From positions 1-40,113 of the forward strand of contig PKUH01000009.1 of assembly GCA_002869615.1 (NCBI GenBank): 40,113 nucleotides of DNA, written 5' to 3'. The notes below the pieces were generated by a model. That model worked only from the letters and a program-made list of their open reading frames with translations, did no database searches and was not told where the DNA came from. The translations under genes were made by a program, and so were the position numbers. Position 1 is the first letter of the stretch; each line of letters begins with the position of its first letter. This DNA comes from Desulfuromonas sp. (lineage in GTDB: Bacteria > Desulfobacterota > Desulfuromonadia > Desulfuromonadales > UBA2294). Below are positions 1 through 7,765 of this stretch, one piece after another.

Positions 1-35
1 CGGGGATAAGTCAAAATCATCAATGGATTCCCCCT
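1..35 (-). repeat. Edge of a third copy of the dispersed multi-hairpin element
   Basis: Read on the minus strand, these bases match the first 35 or so bases of the element at 33614 with only a few differences (shared core GATGATTTTGACT). The rest of this copy would lie left of the window. Its orientation is opposite to the two full copies. The match is seen directly; that a full copy lies outside is inferred. Confidence 0.6.
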
Positions 36-493
36 TCGGCTACTTCGGCGAGCTCAGTACAAGATAACTCAGGACAGGCGATCGGAGTCGGGAATAACAT
101 TTTTGGTCCCTGAATGAAAATTTAGATTCTTAACGCAATGAAAACCAAAACGGAGCCAGGCCTGCCAAAGGAGTAACGCTCGTAACCGTTTAGTTTTGCC
201 TCTGAATTCTCTGCGTCTCTGCGGACGAAGTCCTGCGTTAATAAATGCTTTTGATCCTGAAGGATTCAAATCGGTGCAGTGAGGGAACCTGATCATCAGG
301 CGGGTGAGCTGGGGTGTCGTTCTTTTGCTTCCTTTTCTTGGACAAGCCCTTCGGCTGGCTCAGGACAGGTAGAAAAGGAAGGAGCAAGCCGGACGATACC
401 GGCGAACCGGAATTATGCTTTCATGGTGCGATTGAAAAAGTATGGCGGTATTTGGGTGCGCACCATTTATTCCCGATAAAACGCGATGAACCA
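36..493. other. Gene-free stretch with dispersed repeat fragments
   Basis: No convincing gene is present: short open frames lack ribosome binding sites and recognisable protein features. Two related motifs of the form CCCTTCGGC...CTCAGGACAGG occur at about 31-78 and 343-371, and a TCTCTGCGTCTCTGCGG motif lies at 208-224. Such motifs are common as intergenic dispersed repeats in many bacterial genomes. The region looks like accumulated repeat debris downstream of pckA. Confidence 0.5.
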
Positions 494-523
494 TAAAAAA
501 GGGCCTGAAACAGGTTCAGGCCC
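494..523 (-). terminator. Intrinsic terminator of pckA
   Basis: A 9-bp stem GGGCCTGAA/TTCAGGCCC with a 5-base loop is followed on the minus strand by a run of T. It lies about 25 bases past the pckA stop codon. Confidence 0.85.
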
Positions 524-546
524 CTTGATTCAAATGTTGATGCCAT

Positions 547-2148
547 TCAGACTTGCGGACCGGCCTGGGTGAAATCAAAATCATTATTGGCGGCGGTGTA
601 TTTTTTGAAATTATCGATAAACATGCCGGCCAGCTTATTGGCTGTTGCATCAAAGGCTTCCTTGTCGGACCAGGCATTCCGCGGATTAAGGATAGTGCTG
701 TCGACACCAGGAAGCTCTTTTGGCAAGCTGAGTTTGAACCAGCGAGTCTGTTCGAACTCGGCATTTTTGATACTGCCGTCAAGAATAGCATTGATGCAGG
801 CCCGGGTCGCCTTGATGCTCATCCGCTTACCAACACCGTAACCGCCACAGGCCCAACCGGTATTAACGAGATAGGCACTAACATCGTACTTCTCCATCTT
901 CTCACCGAGCAGTTTGGCATATGCGGTCGGATGCAGCGGCAGAAACGCCTCGCCGAAACAGGAGGAGAATGTCGCCTGTGGCTCGGTGACACCGCGTTCG
1001 GTACCGGCAACCTTGGCCGTGTATCCGGAAAGGAAATAGTACATCGCCTGTTCCTTGGTCAGCCTGGAGACCGGCGGCAGAACACCGAAGGCATCGCAGG
1101 TCAGAAAGATAATATTCTTCGGGTGGCCCGCTTTGAGGGCCGGCTCGTGATTATCGATGTGTTCGATCGGGTAAGAAACCCGGGTGTTTTCGGTTTTCGA
1201 AGCATCAGCAAAATTGATTTCACCGGTATCTTCGTTGTAGACGACGTTCTCAAGCAACGCATCCTGCTTGATTGCATTGAAAATTTCCGGCTCGTTCTCG
1301 GCCGAAAGATCGATGCACTTGGCATAACATCCACCCTCGAAGTTGAAGATGCCATCTTCATCCCAACCGTGCTCGTCATCACCGATCAGCTTGCGGGCGG
1401 CATCGGTCGAGAGGGTGGTTTTCCCGGTGCCGGAAAGGCCGAAGAAAAGAGCAACGTCGCCATCTTTGCCGACGTTGGCCGAGCAGTGCATCGACAGGAT
1501 CCCCTCGATCGGCAACCAGTAGTTCATCATGGTGAAGATGCCTTTTTTCATCTCACCGCCATACCAGGTGCCGCCGATAATTGCGACGTTCTTCTCAATA
1601 TTAAAGATAACGAAAACCTCGGAGTTCAGTCCGTGCTTTTCCCAGTTTTTGTTGGTCATACCGGCAGCATTGTAAACCGTGAAGTTTGGTGAGAAGTTCT
1701 CGACCTCTTCGTCGCTCGGCCGGATAAACATGTTCTTGACGAAATGCGACTGCCAGGCATACTCGGTCACGAAACGGGCCTGTCGACGGGTCTTCTCGTT
1801 GGCACCACAATAGCCGTCGAGAACATACAGGTCTTTACCGGAGAGATAGTCGATGACTTCATCATACAATTCATCAAAAATTTCCGGGGCGACCGGCTTG
1901 TTGATGTTGCCCCAGGCAATATTATTCTGCGACGGCGGCTGCTTGACGAAATACTTGTCCTTGGGTGACCGGCCGGTAAACTTACCGGTATCGACCATCA
2001 TTGTTCCATTCTCCGAGAGTCGGCCTTCCTTGTTGGCCGTCTCGTGCTCGAACAGTTCATCATAGCCCAGATTATGGTAAACCTTGCCGACGCTTTTCAG
2101 CCCGAGTGTTTCGGCATTCAATACTTTTGCTGCTTTCGCTTCTTGCAT
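547..2148 (-). CDS. pckA: Phosphoenolpyruvate carboxykinase (ATP)
   Basis: Converts oxaloacetate and ATP to PEP, CO2 and ADP in the cytoplasm, the entry step of gluconeogenesis. At 533 residues it is a normal length for the ATP-dependent family. Visible signatures are the early [16 protein letters not shown] block, the kinase-1a P-loop [11 protein letters not shown], the preceding [14 protein letters not shown] block, and the downstream RVSYPIEHI and [15 protein letters not shown] blocks. The ATG at 2148 is chosen because family similarity begins at [11 protein letters not shown] and a purine-rich AAGGGCAGAGAA precedes it. The frame stays open 23 codons further upstream, but that extension runs into the T-tract and second arm of a terminator hairpin, so it is unlikely to be coding. 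The gene has its own promoter, a leader of about 130 bases and a 3' terminator, so it is probably monocistronic. Confidence 0.97.
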   Translation of the reverse strand: MQEAKAAKVLNAETLGLKSVGKVYHNLGYDELFEHETANKEGRLSENGTMMVDTGKFTGRSPKDKYFVKQPPSQNNIAWGNINKPVAPEIFDELYDEVIDYLSGKDLYVLDGYCGANEKTRRQARFVTEYAWQSHFVKNMFIRPSDEEVENFSPNFTVYNAAGMTNKNWEKHGLNSEVFVIFNIEKNVAIIGGTWYGGEMKKGIFTMMNYWLPIEGILSMHCSANVGKDGDVALFFGLSGTGKTTLSTDAARKLIGDDEHGWDEDGIFNFEGGCYAKCIDLSAENEPEIFNAIKQDALLENVVYNEDTGEINFADASKTENTRVSYPIEHIDNHEPALKAGHPKNIIFLTCDAFGVLPPVSRLTKEQAMYYFLSGYTAKVAGTERGVTEPQATFSSCFGEAFLPLHPTAYAKLLGEKMEKYDVSAYLVNTGWACGGYGVGKRMSIKATRACINAILDGSIKNAEFEQTRWFKLSLPKELPGVDSTILNPRNAWSDKEAFDATANKLAGMFIDNFKKYTAANNDFDFTQAGPQV

Positions 2149-2178
2149 TTCTCTGCCCTTTGAAAAAGTTTTGAGTAG

Positions 2179-2211
2179 AAAAAAAACATTGCCGGAGGAA
2201 TACCTCCGGCA
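2179..2211 (-). terminator. Terminator hairpin inside the pckA 5' leader (candidate attenuator)
   Basis: A perfect 9-bp stem TGCCGGAGG/CCTCCGGCA with a 4-base loop is followed on the minus strand by ATG and eight T. It lies downstream of the pckA promoter candidate and about 40 bases before the pckA start codon, so transcripts from that promoter must read through it. It could alternatively serve as the terminator of the upstream hydrogenase operon, although that operon ends some 265 bases earlier. Confidence 0.75.
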
Positions 2212-2218
2212 AAACAAT

Positions 2219-2257
2219 TTAAAACTCCAGAATAAACGACGGCACCTTAACAGACAT
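2219..2257 (-). CDS. Candidate 12-residue leader peptide upstream of pckA
   Basis: A 12-codon frame ([12 protein letters not shown]) starts with ATG, has AGGCGG about 7 bases upstream as a possible ribosome binding site, and stops about 8 bases before the leader terminator hairpin. The arrangement promoter, short frame, terminator, structural gene is typical of attenuation. No residue dominates its composition, so no effector is obvious. Translation is not demonstrated and the frame could be chance. Confidence 0.35.
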   Translation of the reverse strand: MSVKVPSFILEF

Positions 2258-2287
2258 TTCAGACCGCCTGCCCACTGCCGAAGTTGG

Positions 2288-2317
2288 ATTATAGGTTAGT
2301 TTTTGAAGCAGAATCAA
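2288..2317 (-). promoter_or_regulatory. Sigma-70-type promoter for pckA
   Basis: On the minus strand TTGATT (2312-2317) and a perfect TATAAT (2288-2293) are separated by 18 bases. The expected start, near 2281, gives a leader of about 130 bases before pckA. Confidence 0.7.
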
Positions 2318-2476
2318 GAGGGAATACGCCTCTCTTTTTGATTTTTTTCACTTCGCCCGGCGAGAACTTTAACAAATTTAGTCAAAATAAAAAAGTAAAA
2401 GTTAGCTTAAAAAGCCTTTTTTGACCGTACTTGCCAAAAGTTTCACCAGGACAAATCAGGCCTCCGGCCGGTCAGC

Positions 2477-2884
2477 TCACTTGCCGCCAGCCCGCTGTAT
2501 CAAGTAATACACCATCAACCAGGTTTCTTTTTCGCTGAAATGCGGGCCCCAGGCCGGCATAACCGACCCTTGGGAAAGAAAAGGTTCAACTGTTTTTCCT
2601 TCGGCGATCCGCCAGTACAGGTAAGCAGGATCAGCTTCCTTATACTGCCGCTCATAGAAATCGGGTGCCGGCGGATCAAAAAAGTCAGCGCGTGGCCCGC
2701 GACCTTCGTTTTCATGGCCATGGCAATAAGCACACTTGTCGAGAAACGTCCGTTGCGCCCAGGCGAGGCCGGCCCGATCCTGTTTGACGCTTTCGGGCAT
2801 TGTTCTTTGCGGATATGAAAGCTTCTGCTCGCTGCACGCGACAAGTGCCAGCAGCACTGAAAAAACAATCACATGAATACGCAT
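2477..2884 (-). CDS. Lipoprotein monohaem c-type cytochrome
   Basis: 135 residues. The N terminus MRIHVIVFSVLLALVAC is a lipoprotein signal with Cys17 as the lipid-attachment residue, so the mature protein should be membrane-anchored outside the cytoplasm. One haem-binding CAYCH motif lies near residues 51-55, and the Met in SVMPAWGP is the likely distal haem ligand, as in class I cytochromes c. It is the last gene after hyaA-hyaB-hyaC-hyaD, separated from hyaD by a hairpin. Its position suggests an electron acceptor for the hydrogenase, which is inference. A GAGGG purine tract precedes the ATG. Confidence 0.85.
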   Translation of the reverse strand: MRIHVIVFSVLLALVACSEQKLSYPQRTMPESVKQDRAGLAWAQRTFLDKCAYCHGHENEGRGPRADFFDPPAPDFYERQYKEADPAYLYWRIAEGKTVEPFLSQGSVMPAWGPHFSEKETWLMVYYLIQRAGGK

Positions 2885-2895
2885 AAAAACCCTCG

Positions 2896-2933
2896 AAAAA
2901 ACAAATAAGGGCCATCTCGCGATGACCCTTATT
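2896..2933 (-). terminator. Terminator-like hairpin between hyaD and the cytochrome c gene
   Basis: AATAAGGG/CCCTTATT (8 bp) continues after one mismatch with a further 4 bp around a TCGC loop. On the minus strand it is followed by TGTTTTTTCG. It sits just before the ribosome binding site of the cytochrome gene, so it may reduce that gene's expression relative to the hydrogenase genes. Confidence 0.6.
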
Positions 2934-2945
2934 CAATCATTTCAT

Positions 2946-3425
2946 TCAGGCCGCTTTTTCCAGCGACGCCCCCCACCTTGCCAGTTCATCAACAACCGAT
3001 TGGACCAGCTCATCGAGAGCAGCGGCCACCGGCGGGCTCATCTCCATGGTCATCTCGATCGAGGCGGGCTGCACCCCCCAGAAAACCAGCTCGCGTGGTG
3101 AATACCCCTGGAGATCGGCGACCGCCAAAAGGTCCTGAAGGCCCATCTGGTGCACCGAGAGTTTACTCGCAAACGCCCGCGGCACCTCATCCCCCTCGAG
3201 GCGGAAAATCGATCCGGGATCAGCTTTCATCTCTAGCGCATCGATGATCAGCAGCTGGTCTGCTTCTTCGATGAACGGCAACAGATCGAGTCCGAGAGTG
3301 CCGCCGTCAACAATCTTGACCTTTTCCGGAAAGCGATAATCCTGCTGCAGTCGGGCAACGGCCCGGACACCAACGGAATCATCGCTCATCAGAGCGTTGC
3401 CGAGCCCGAGAACCAGAATACCCAT
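2946..3425 (-). CDS. hyaD: [NiFe] hydrogenase maturation protease (HyaD/HybD family)
   Basis: 159 residues, normal for family M52. This endopeptidase removes the C-terminal tail of the large subunit after nickel insertion. Seen are the N-terminal LVLGLGNALMSDDSVGVRAV signature with its acidic pair, the VDGGTLGLDLL block, IDALEM (the second metal-ligand Asp region) and SVHQMGL, whose His matches the third nickel-sensing ligand of HybD. Its start codon directly abuts the stop codon of hyaC, so the two are probably translationally coupled. The matching substrate, with its C-terminal extension, is HyaB two genes upstream. Confidence 0.94.
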   Translation of the reverse strand: MGILVLGLGNALMSDDSVGVRAVARLQQDYRFPEKVKIVDGGTLGLDLLPFIEEADQLLIIDALEMKADPGSIFRLEGDEVPRAFASKLSVHQMGLQDLLAVADLQGYSPRELVFWGVQPASIEMTMEMSPPVAAALDELVQSVVDELARWGASLEKAA

Positions 3426-4082
3426 TCAGTCGAGCTCCTTCGGATCAATGAACTTGTAGCCACCAAAGATGCTGGCCAATGTTCCGTTCTTTTCTTTCAC
3501 CTCCATGAGCCAGGCGCTGTAGACATGATGGATGGCAAAACCGATCAGTAGCCACATGACAACATGGTGGGTCAGGCGCATGCCCTGATTACCAAAAATT
3601 GGCAACAGCCAACCGAACGCCGTATCCCATCCGCCGCCCGGAGCGTACTGCCCATACAGGGCAAAACCGGTGATCATCTGGACGAAATAAAGTCCAAAAA
3701 CGGCGACGTAAGCCATGGCGGCCAGAGCATTGTGGCCAACAACACCCGGCGGCTTCGCCTTCACAAAGGTATAGAAGAGAAAGGTTCCGGCAATATACTT
3801 TCTTCCTTTACTCGAAACCCAGGGGAAAAAGACCCGCCAGCTGGCAAATTCGTTGCCCAGAAAAGCCCAGATAATCCGCGCGAGAACAGACAGGGCAAAG
3901 ACGTAAGCAAAGATAAAGTGAAGAAAACGCATCCAGCCCATGACGTATTGAGAAGTCGAAGGGACAGAAACAAAAGGATCACCAATATAAAAGCCAGTCA
4001 CCGACAACACCACAATCGAGATGGCATTGAACCAGTGGGTCAGGCGAACCGGCCATTCCCATACATAACGAAGTTCATGCAT
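3426..4082 (-). CDS. hyaC: Hydrogenase b-type cytochrome subunit (HyaC family)
   Basis: 218 residues, normal length for the HyaC family of di-haem membrane cytochromes that carry electrons from the hydrogenase small subunit to the quinone pool. The start MHELRYVWEWPVRLTHWFNAISI has the typical WPVRLTHW motif with a haem-ligand His. About four hydrophobic segments follow, and further His residues lie in LHFIFAY, RLTHHVVMW and IHHVYSAW. The gene lies 18 bases after hyaB and abuts hyaD. In context it anchors HyaAB on the periplasmic face of the membrane. Confidence 0.94.
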   Translation of the reverse strand: MHELRYVWEWPVRLTHWFNAISIVVLSVTGFYIGDPFVSVPSTSQYVMGWMRFLHFIFAYVFALSVLARIIWAFLGNEFASWRVFFPWVSSKGRKYIAGTFLFYTFVKAKPPGVVGHNALAAMAYVAVFGLYFVQMITGFALYGQYAPGGGWDTAFGWLLPIFGNQGMRLTHHVVMWLLIGFAIHHVYSAWLMEVKEKNGTLASIFGGYKFIDPKELD

Positions 4083-4100
4083 CGTCTCAGCCTCCTTTGG

Positions 4101-5813
4101 TTAGAGGGCCTTGACCCGGATAATTTCCGAACCGTTGCCGTCCATCAAATGTACCGCGCAGGCCAGACAGGGATCGAATGAGTGAATGGTCCGCAGAATC
4201 TCGACCGGCTTCTCCGGATCTGCGATCGGCGTTCCGATCAGGGCCGACTCGTACGGGCCCTTGTTGCCCATGGCATCACGCGGACCGGCATTCCAGGTCG
4301 ACGGAACAACCGCCTGATAATTGGCTATTTTCTGATTTTCAATCCGGATCCAGTGACCAAGGGCACCGCGCGGCGCTTCGTGAGTACCATAGCCCTGAGC
4401 CTCTTTCGGCCAGGTAGCCGGATCCCACTTCTCCTTGTTGTGAACTTCATAATCACCGGTTGCGATGTTATTGGCCAGATCGGTCAGCCACTTCTCGTTA
4501 CGTTGCGCCAAGACCAGGCAATCAACGGCCCGGGCGGCTGTCCGGCCGAGGGTCGAAAAGAGGGCCGATGCAGGAGCACCAAGCTTCTGTAAAACGAAGT
4601 CAACGGCGCCCTTGACTTCCGGAACTCCGGCCGAATAGGCAACGAGTACGCGGGCCAGCGGACCGACCTCCATCGGCTGATCCTTGTAGCGCGGCGACTT
4701 GACCCAGGAGTACTTTTGATCGGTATCGAGCCATTCGTAAGGTGGCTTCGGTCCGGTATAGTTGTCCTTGGTTTCGCCGTCATAAGGATGCAGGCCCTTG
4801 TCGTAGCCACCTGAATAATTGTACCAGGAGTTGGTGACGTACTCGGTGACCTTCTTCTCGTCAAACGGCATCAGGTTGGCCAGATCCTTGCCCATAATGA
4901 CACCGCGCGGATAAAAGTAGCTGTCAACATCATTTCCCCCCGCCTCCGGGAAATCGCCATAGGAAAGGAAGTTACCGACACCACCGCCGATACCGGCCCA
5001 GTCGAGATAGAACGGGGCGACTGCGAGGACATCGGGAATATAGACCTGCTCGACAAAATCGCGCGCTTTTTTCAGCATTTTGGCGATAAAAGCAATCTTG
5101 TCGGCATTGATTCCATTCTGGCTGTTCGGATCGACCGGTGTCGACATGCCGCCGACCAGGAAGGTCTGCGGATGCGGGTTCTTCGAACCGAGGATGGCGT
5201 GAATCTTGATGACTTCCTTCTGCCATTCAAGGGCCTCGAGATAGTGGGCGACTGCCATCAGGTTCGCTTCCGGCGGCAGTTTGTAGGCCTTGTGCCCCCA
5301 ATAGGCGTTCTGGAACGGACCGAGGCCGCTCTTGGCCGTAGCGAAGCGGGCGATCCGCTCCTTGACCGCGGCAAAATGCTTGACGCTCGAGTTCGGCCAA
5401 TCGGAAACCGACTGGGCGAGCTGGGCGGTCTTTTTCGGATCAGCCTGCAGGGCACTGGTAATATCAACCCAGTCGAGAGCATGCAGGTGATAGAAATGGA
5501 TAACGTGATCCTGCACGTTCTGGATACCCATGATCAGGTTGCGCAGCAGCCGCGCATTGGTTGGAATCTCAATCTTCAGGGCATCTTCAACGGCCCGGAT
5601 ACTCGCCATCGAATGTACGGTGGTACAGACACCGCAAAAACGCTGGGTAAAATGATGGGCATCGCGCGGATCGCGCCCTTTCAGAATCGTCTCGATGCCG
5701 CGGAATGCGGTCGAAGAGCTCCAGGCATCAACGATCTTGCCCCCTTCGACAGTCGCCTCGATGCGCAGGTGACCCTCGATACGGGTAATCGGATCAACAG
5801 CAATTCTAGCCAT
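4101..5813 (-). CDS. hyaB: [NiFe] hydrogenase large subunit (group 1 uptake type)
   Basis: 570 residues; carries the NiFe(CN)2CO active site for hydrogen oxidation in the periplasm. The N-terminal nickel ligands are in RFCGVCTTVH (Cys60, Cys63, His67) and the C-terminal ones in DPCLACAVH (Cys549, Cys552, His555). The 15 residues after His555 are the tail expected to be removed by HyaD. It has no signal peptide of its own, as expected for co-export with the Tat-signal-bearing small subunit. It starts 14 bases after hyaA, with an AAAGGAGG-like site before the ATG. All active-site cysteines are present, so an active enzyme is likely. Confidence 0.97.
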   Translation of the reverse strand: MARIAVDPITRIEGHLRIEATVEGGKIVDAWSSSTAFRGIETILKGRDPRDAHHFTQRFCGVCTTVHSMASIRAVEDALKIEIPTNARLLRNLIMGIQNVQDHVIHFYHLHALDWVDITSALQADPKKTAQLAQSVSDWPNSSVKHFAAVKERIARFATAKSGLGPFQNAYWGHKAYKLPPEANLMAVAHYLEALEWQKEVIKIHAILGSKNPHPQTFLVGGMSTPVDPNSQNGINADKIAFIAKMLKKARDFVEQVYIPDVLAVAPFYLDWAGIGGGVGNFLSYGDFPEAGGNDVDSYFYPRGVIMGKDLANLMPFDEKKVTEYVTNSWYNYSGGYDKGLHPYDGETKDNYTGPKPPYEWLDTDQKYSWVKSPRYKDQPMEVGPLARVLVAYSAGVPEVKGAVDFVLQKLGAPASALFSTLGRTAARAVDCLVLAQRNEKWLTDLANNIATGDYEVHNKEKWDPATWPKEAQGYGTHEAPRGALGHWIRIENQKIANYQAVVPSTWNAGPRDAMGNKGPYESALIGTPIADPEKPVEILRTIHSFDPCLACAVHLMDGNGSEIIRVKAL

Positions 5814-5827
5814 ATCTCAATCCTCCT

Positions 5828-6928
5828 TTATTCCTTGTCATCTTTGTCAGAGCCTTTGCGGAAAGCGCTGACAACCCCGTGGCCAGCAAATGCTGCAGCT
5901 GTCGCAGCGGCAAGGCCGATACCGATATCATAGGCGTTGGATTCAATTCCGAAACCGGGAACATTCGGTAGACGGCGATAAAACGGGCTCATGGTATCCC
6001 AGAACTCCGGCTCGGAGCAGCCGATACAACCATGCCCCGCCATAATCGGCCAGCTCAGACCCTCGTTGTAGCGAACAGTCGGACAGTTGTGGAATGTTTC
6101 CGGTCCTTTGCACCCGAGCTTGTAGAGGCACCAGCCCTGGCGATGTCCGGCATCGCCGAAACCTTCGGCGTACTGACCGGCATCGAAATGACTGCGCCGT
6201 TCGCAGTTGTCATGAATCCGTTTGCCATAGGCAAACTTAGGTCGGCCGAGTCGATCGACCGCCGGCAGATTCTTGAACGTCAGGTAGTGAACGATGGTTG
6301 CGGTCAGGTTCTGGGCATTGACCGGACAGCCGGGAAGATTGATAATCGGTGCCCCCGGCACGAGATCCATCACCGAAACGGCCCCGCTCGGATTCGGCGC
6401 AGCCGCCGGAATTCCGCCAAAGGAGGAGCAGGAACCGACACAGATGGTTGCGGCGGCATTCTTGACCAGCTCTTTGCAACTTTCAACCGCACTGACGCCA
6501 CCAACGGTACAGTAACCACCACCCGCACCCTCCGGAATCGATCCCTCGACAATCAGGATATACTTGCCGGCGTGTTTTTTCATGGCGTTATGCTTGGCAT
6601 CTTCAGCAAGATGGCCGGCCGCGGCCATGACGACCTCGGAATACTCCAGGGAAATCGTCTCGAGAATAATCTCTGCCGCAGTCGGTGCATTGGCCCGCAG
6701 GAAGGCTTCCGAGTCACCGGAGCAGCTCTGGTATTCAACCCAGATCACCGGTGGCCGTTGCCCTTCGAGTGCCTCCGCAACCTTCGGGATAAAGCTCATC
6801 GGCAAAGCGAGAGCAGCGGTTGTTGCCGTACAGAACTTGATAAAATCACGCCGGCTGACACCTCGCGACTCCCATTTCTGCAGGATCTCTTCTGGAATCG
6901 AGACCGGTGCGGATGTGTGGTCTTTCAT
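5828..6928 (-). CDS. hyaA: [NiFe] hydrogenase small subunit with CxxD proximal-cluster motif
   Basis: 366 residues from the ATG at 6928, chosen for the AAAGGAG site 8 bases upstream; a GTG 18 bases earlier is the alternative. Holds three iron-sulfur clusters that carry electrons away from HyaB. A Tat signal SRRDFIKFC is at residues 25-33, and a hydrophobic C-terminal helix (about 335-356) anchors it to the membrane. Distal ligands: His239, Cys242, Cys267, Cys273. Medial ligands: Cys282, Cys301, Cys304. For the proximal cluster the usual Cys-x2-Cys reads Cys69-Ser-Gly-Asp72, with Cys167 and Cys201 as the other expected ligands. Cys140 (GGYC) lies where oxygen-tolerant enzymes such as E. coli HyaA carry an extra cysteine, by alignment from memory. 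An Asp ligand is known from the actinobacterial-type group 1h hydrogenase of Ralstonia eutropha. Confidence 0.95.
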   Translation of the reverse strand: MKDHTSAPVSIPEEILQKWESRGVSRRDFIKFCTATTAALALPMSFIPKVAEALEGQRPPVIWVEYQSCSGDSEAFLRANAPTAAEIILETISLEYSEVVMAAAGHLAEDAKHNAMKKHAGKYILIVEGSIPEGAGGGYCTVGGVSAVESCKELVKNAAATICVGSCSSFGGIPAAAPNPSGAVSVMDLVPGAPIINLPGCPVNAQNLTATIVHYLTFKNLPAVDRLGRPKFAYGKRIHDNCERRSHFDAGQYAEGFGDAGHRQGWCLYKLGCKGPETFHNCPTVRYNEGLSWPIMAGHGCIGCSEPEFWDTMSPFYRRLPNVPGFGIESNAYDIGIGLAAATAAAFAGHGVVSAFRKGSDKDDKE

Positions 6929-7328
6929 CGGCTCATCTCCTTTCACATCAATAGAATGGCAAACACTGTTCCAAATGTTTCAAATAAAAAATTTTAATAA
7001 ATTATAGAGAGTGGAGGGAGTTGACCGCCTTGACATGCACAACGCTGAAACCTCCCGGAACCCTTAATAATCAAAACTTTACTACACAAATAAAATACTG
7101 TTCTACGCCTAGCCAAATTAAAGAACGAACAGCAAACTGTCAAGCACCTTTTTATTAGAGGTGACCTCCCTTATTATCAGATAAGGGACTTCATAATAGA
7201 TTGTATTTATTCGGCTTTTCATATAAAAAACATTAACACTTCCTAATTATAGCACTTGCCCACAATCCTTCAAGCCAACCGAAGATTATTTATGATGCTA
7301 TACTTGCAGACAAGGAGAGGGTGCCCCT
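6929..7328. promoter_or_regulatory. Divergent intergenic region between hyaA and archease, with a dyad
   Basis: No gene is seen. On the minus strand a TATAAT (7001-7006) could be the -10 element for the hydrogenase operon, but no good -35 is evident. An inverted repeat TCCCTTAT/ATAAGGGA (7167-7188, 6-base loop) lies mid-way with no T-tract, next to an imperfect palindrome GAGGTGACCTC (7158-7168). These could be operator or leader structures. TATACT at about 7301 is a weak plus-strand -10 candidate before archease. Confidence 0.35.
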
Positions 7329-7754
7329 ATGGATTCATTCGAACTGCTCGAACATACTGCCGATATCGGTATTGAAGCGACGGCTGGAGAGCGTGAGGGG
7401 TTAGCCGAGCAGTGCGGATACGGTCTCACCTATTTATTGTTTGGTGATCAAAAGGATTCCGGGAATAGCGGCAAGCTGACCCGGGCGGTGCGGGCAAGCG
7501 GCAATGGCGCGGAAGAGACGCTGGTCAACTGGCTTAACGAACTGCTATTCGCTTTGACTGAACGCGATTTAAGATGCCGGGAAATAAGAGTCAGTCATTT
7601 CAGCGAAACCGAGATTATGGCCGAACTACAGGGTGAGCGCTCCGACTCGGTCAACCATCCGATGCTTCGCGAGATCAAGGCGGTAACCCATCACCAGACA
7701 CGGATCGACCACGCTGGCGACTGCTGGCATGCACGGGTCTATCTCGACCTGTAA
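7329..7754 (+). CDS. Archease, RtcB activator
   Basis: 141 residues, the usual archease length. Archease helps RtcB load guanylate and allows repeated turnover. Family signatures are the N-terminal LLEHTADIGIEATAG, the central LVNWLNELLFAL and the C-terminal HPMLREIKAVTHHQTRI, which contain the acidic and His residues that bind metal. The gene begins with ATG after GGAGAGGG and ends 11 bases before rtcB, so the two form an operon. In this order they make a minimal RNA-ligation unit; no RtcA or RtcR is seen nearby. Confidence 0.93.
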   Translation: MDSFELLEHTADIGIEATAGEREGLAEQCGYGLTYLLFGDQKDSGNSGKLTRAVRASGNGAEETLVNWLNELLFALTERDLRCREIRVSHFSETEIMAELQGERSDSVNHPMLREIKAVTHHQTRIDHAGDCWHARVYLDL

Positions 7755-7765
7755 AGAAGATCTCA

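Noticed and set aside
69-296. Small minus-strand frame left of pckA
   Set aside because: It spans dispersed repeat motifs, has no ribosome site and no protein features.
553-1692. Long open frame on the plus strand opposite pckA
   Set aside because: Antisense to a clear pckA; no recognisable protein, and such frames arise from codon bias.
6032-6997. Open frame on the plus strand opposite hyaA
   Set aside because: The hydrogenase subunit on the other strand has every expected cluster ligand block; the antisense product looks like random sequence.
7294-7312. Sigma-54 promoter upstream of archease-rtcB
   Set aside because: TTGCA is present at a plausible -12 position, but the -24 GG is missing.
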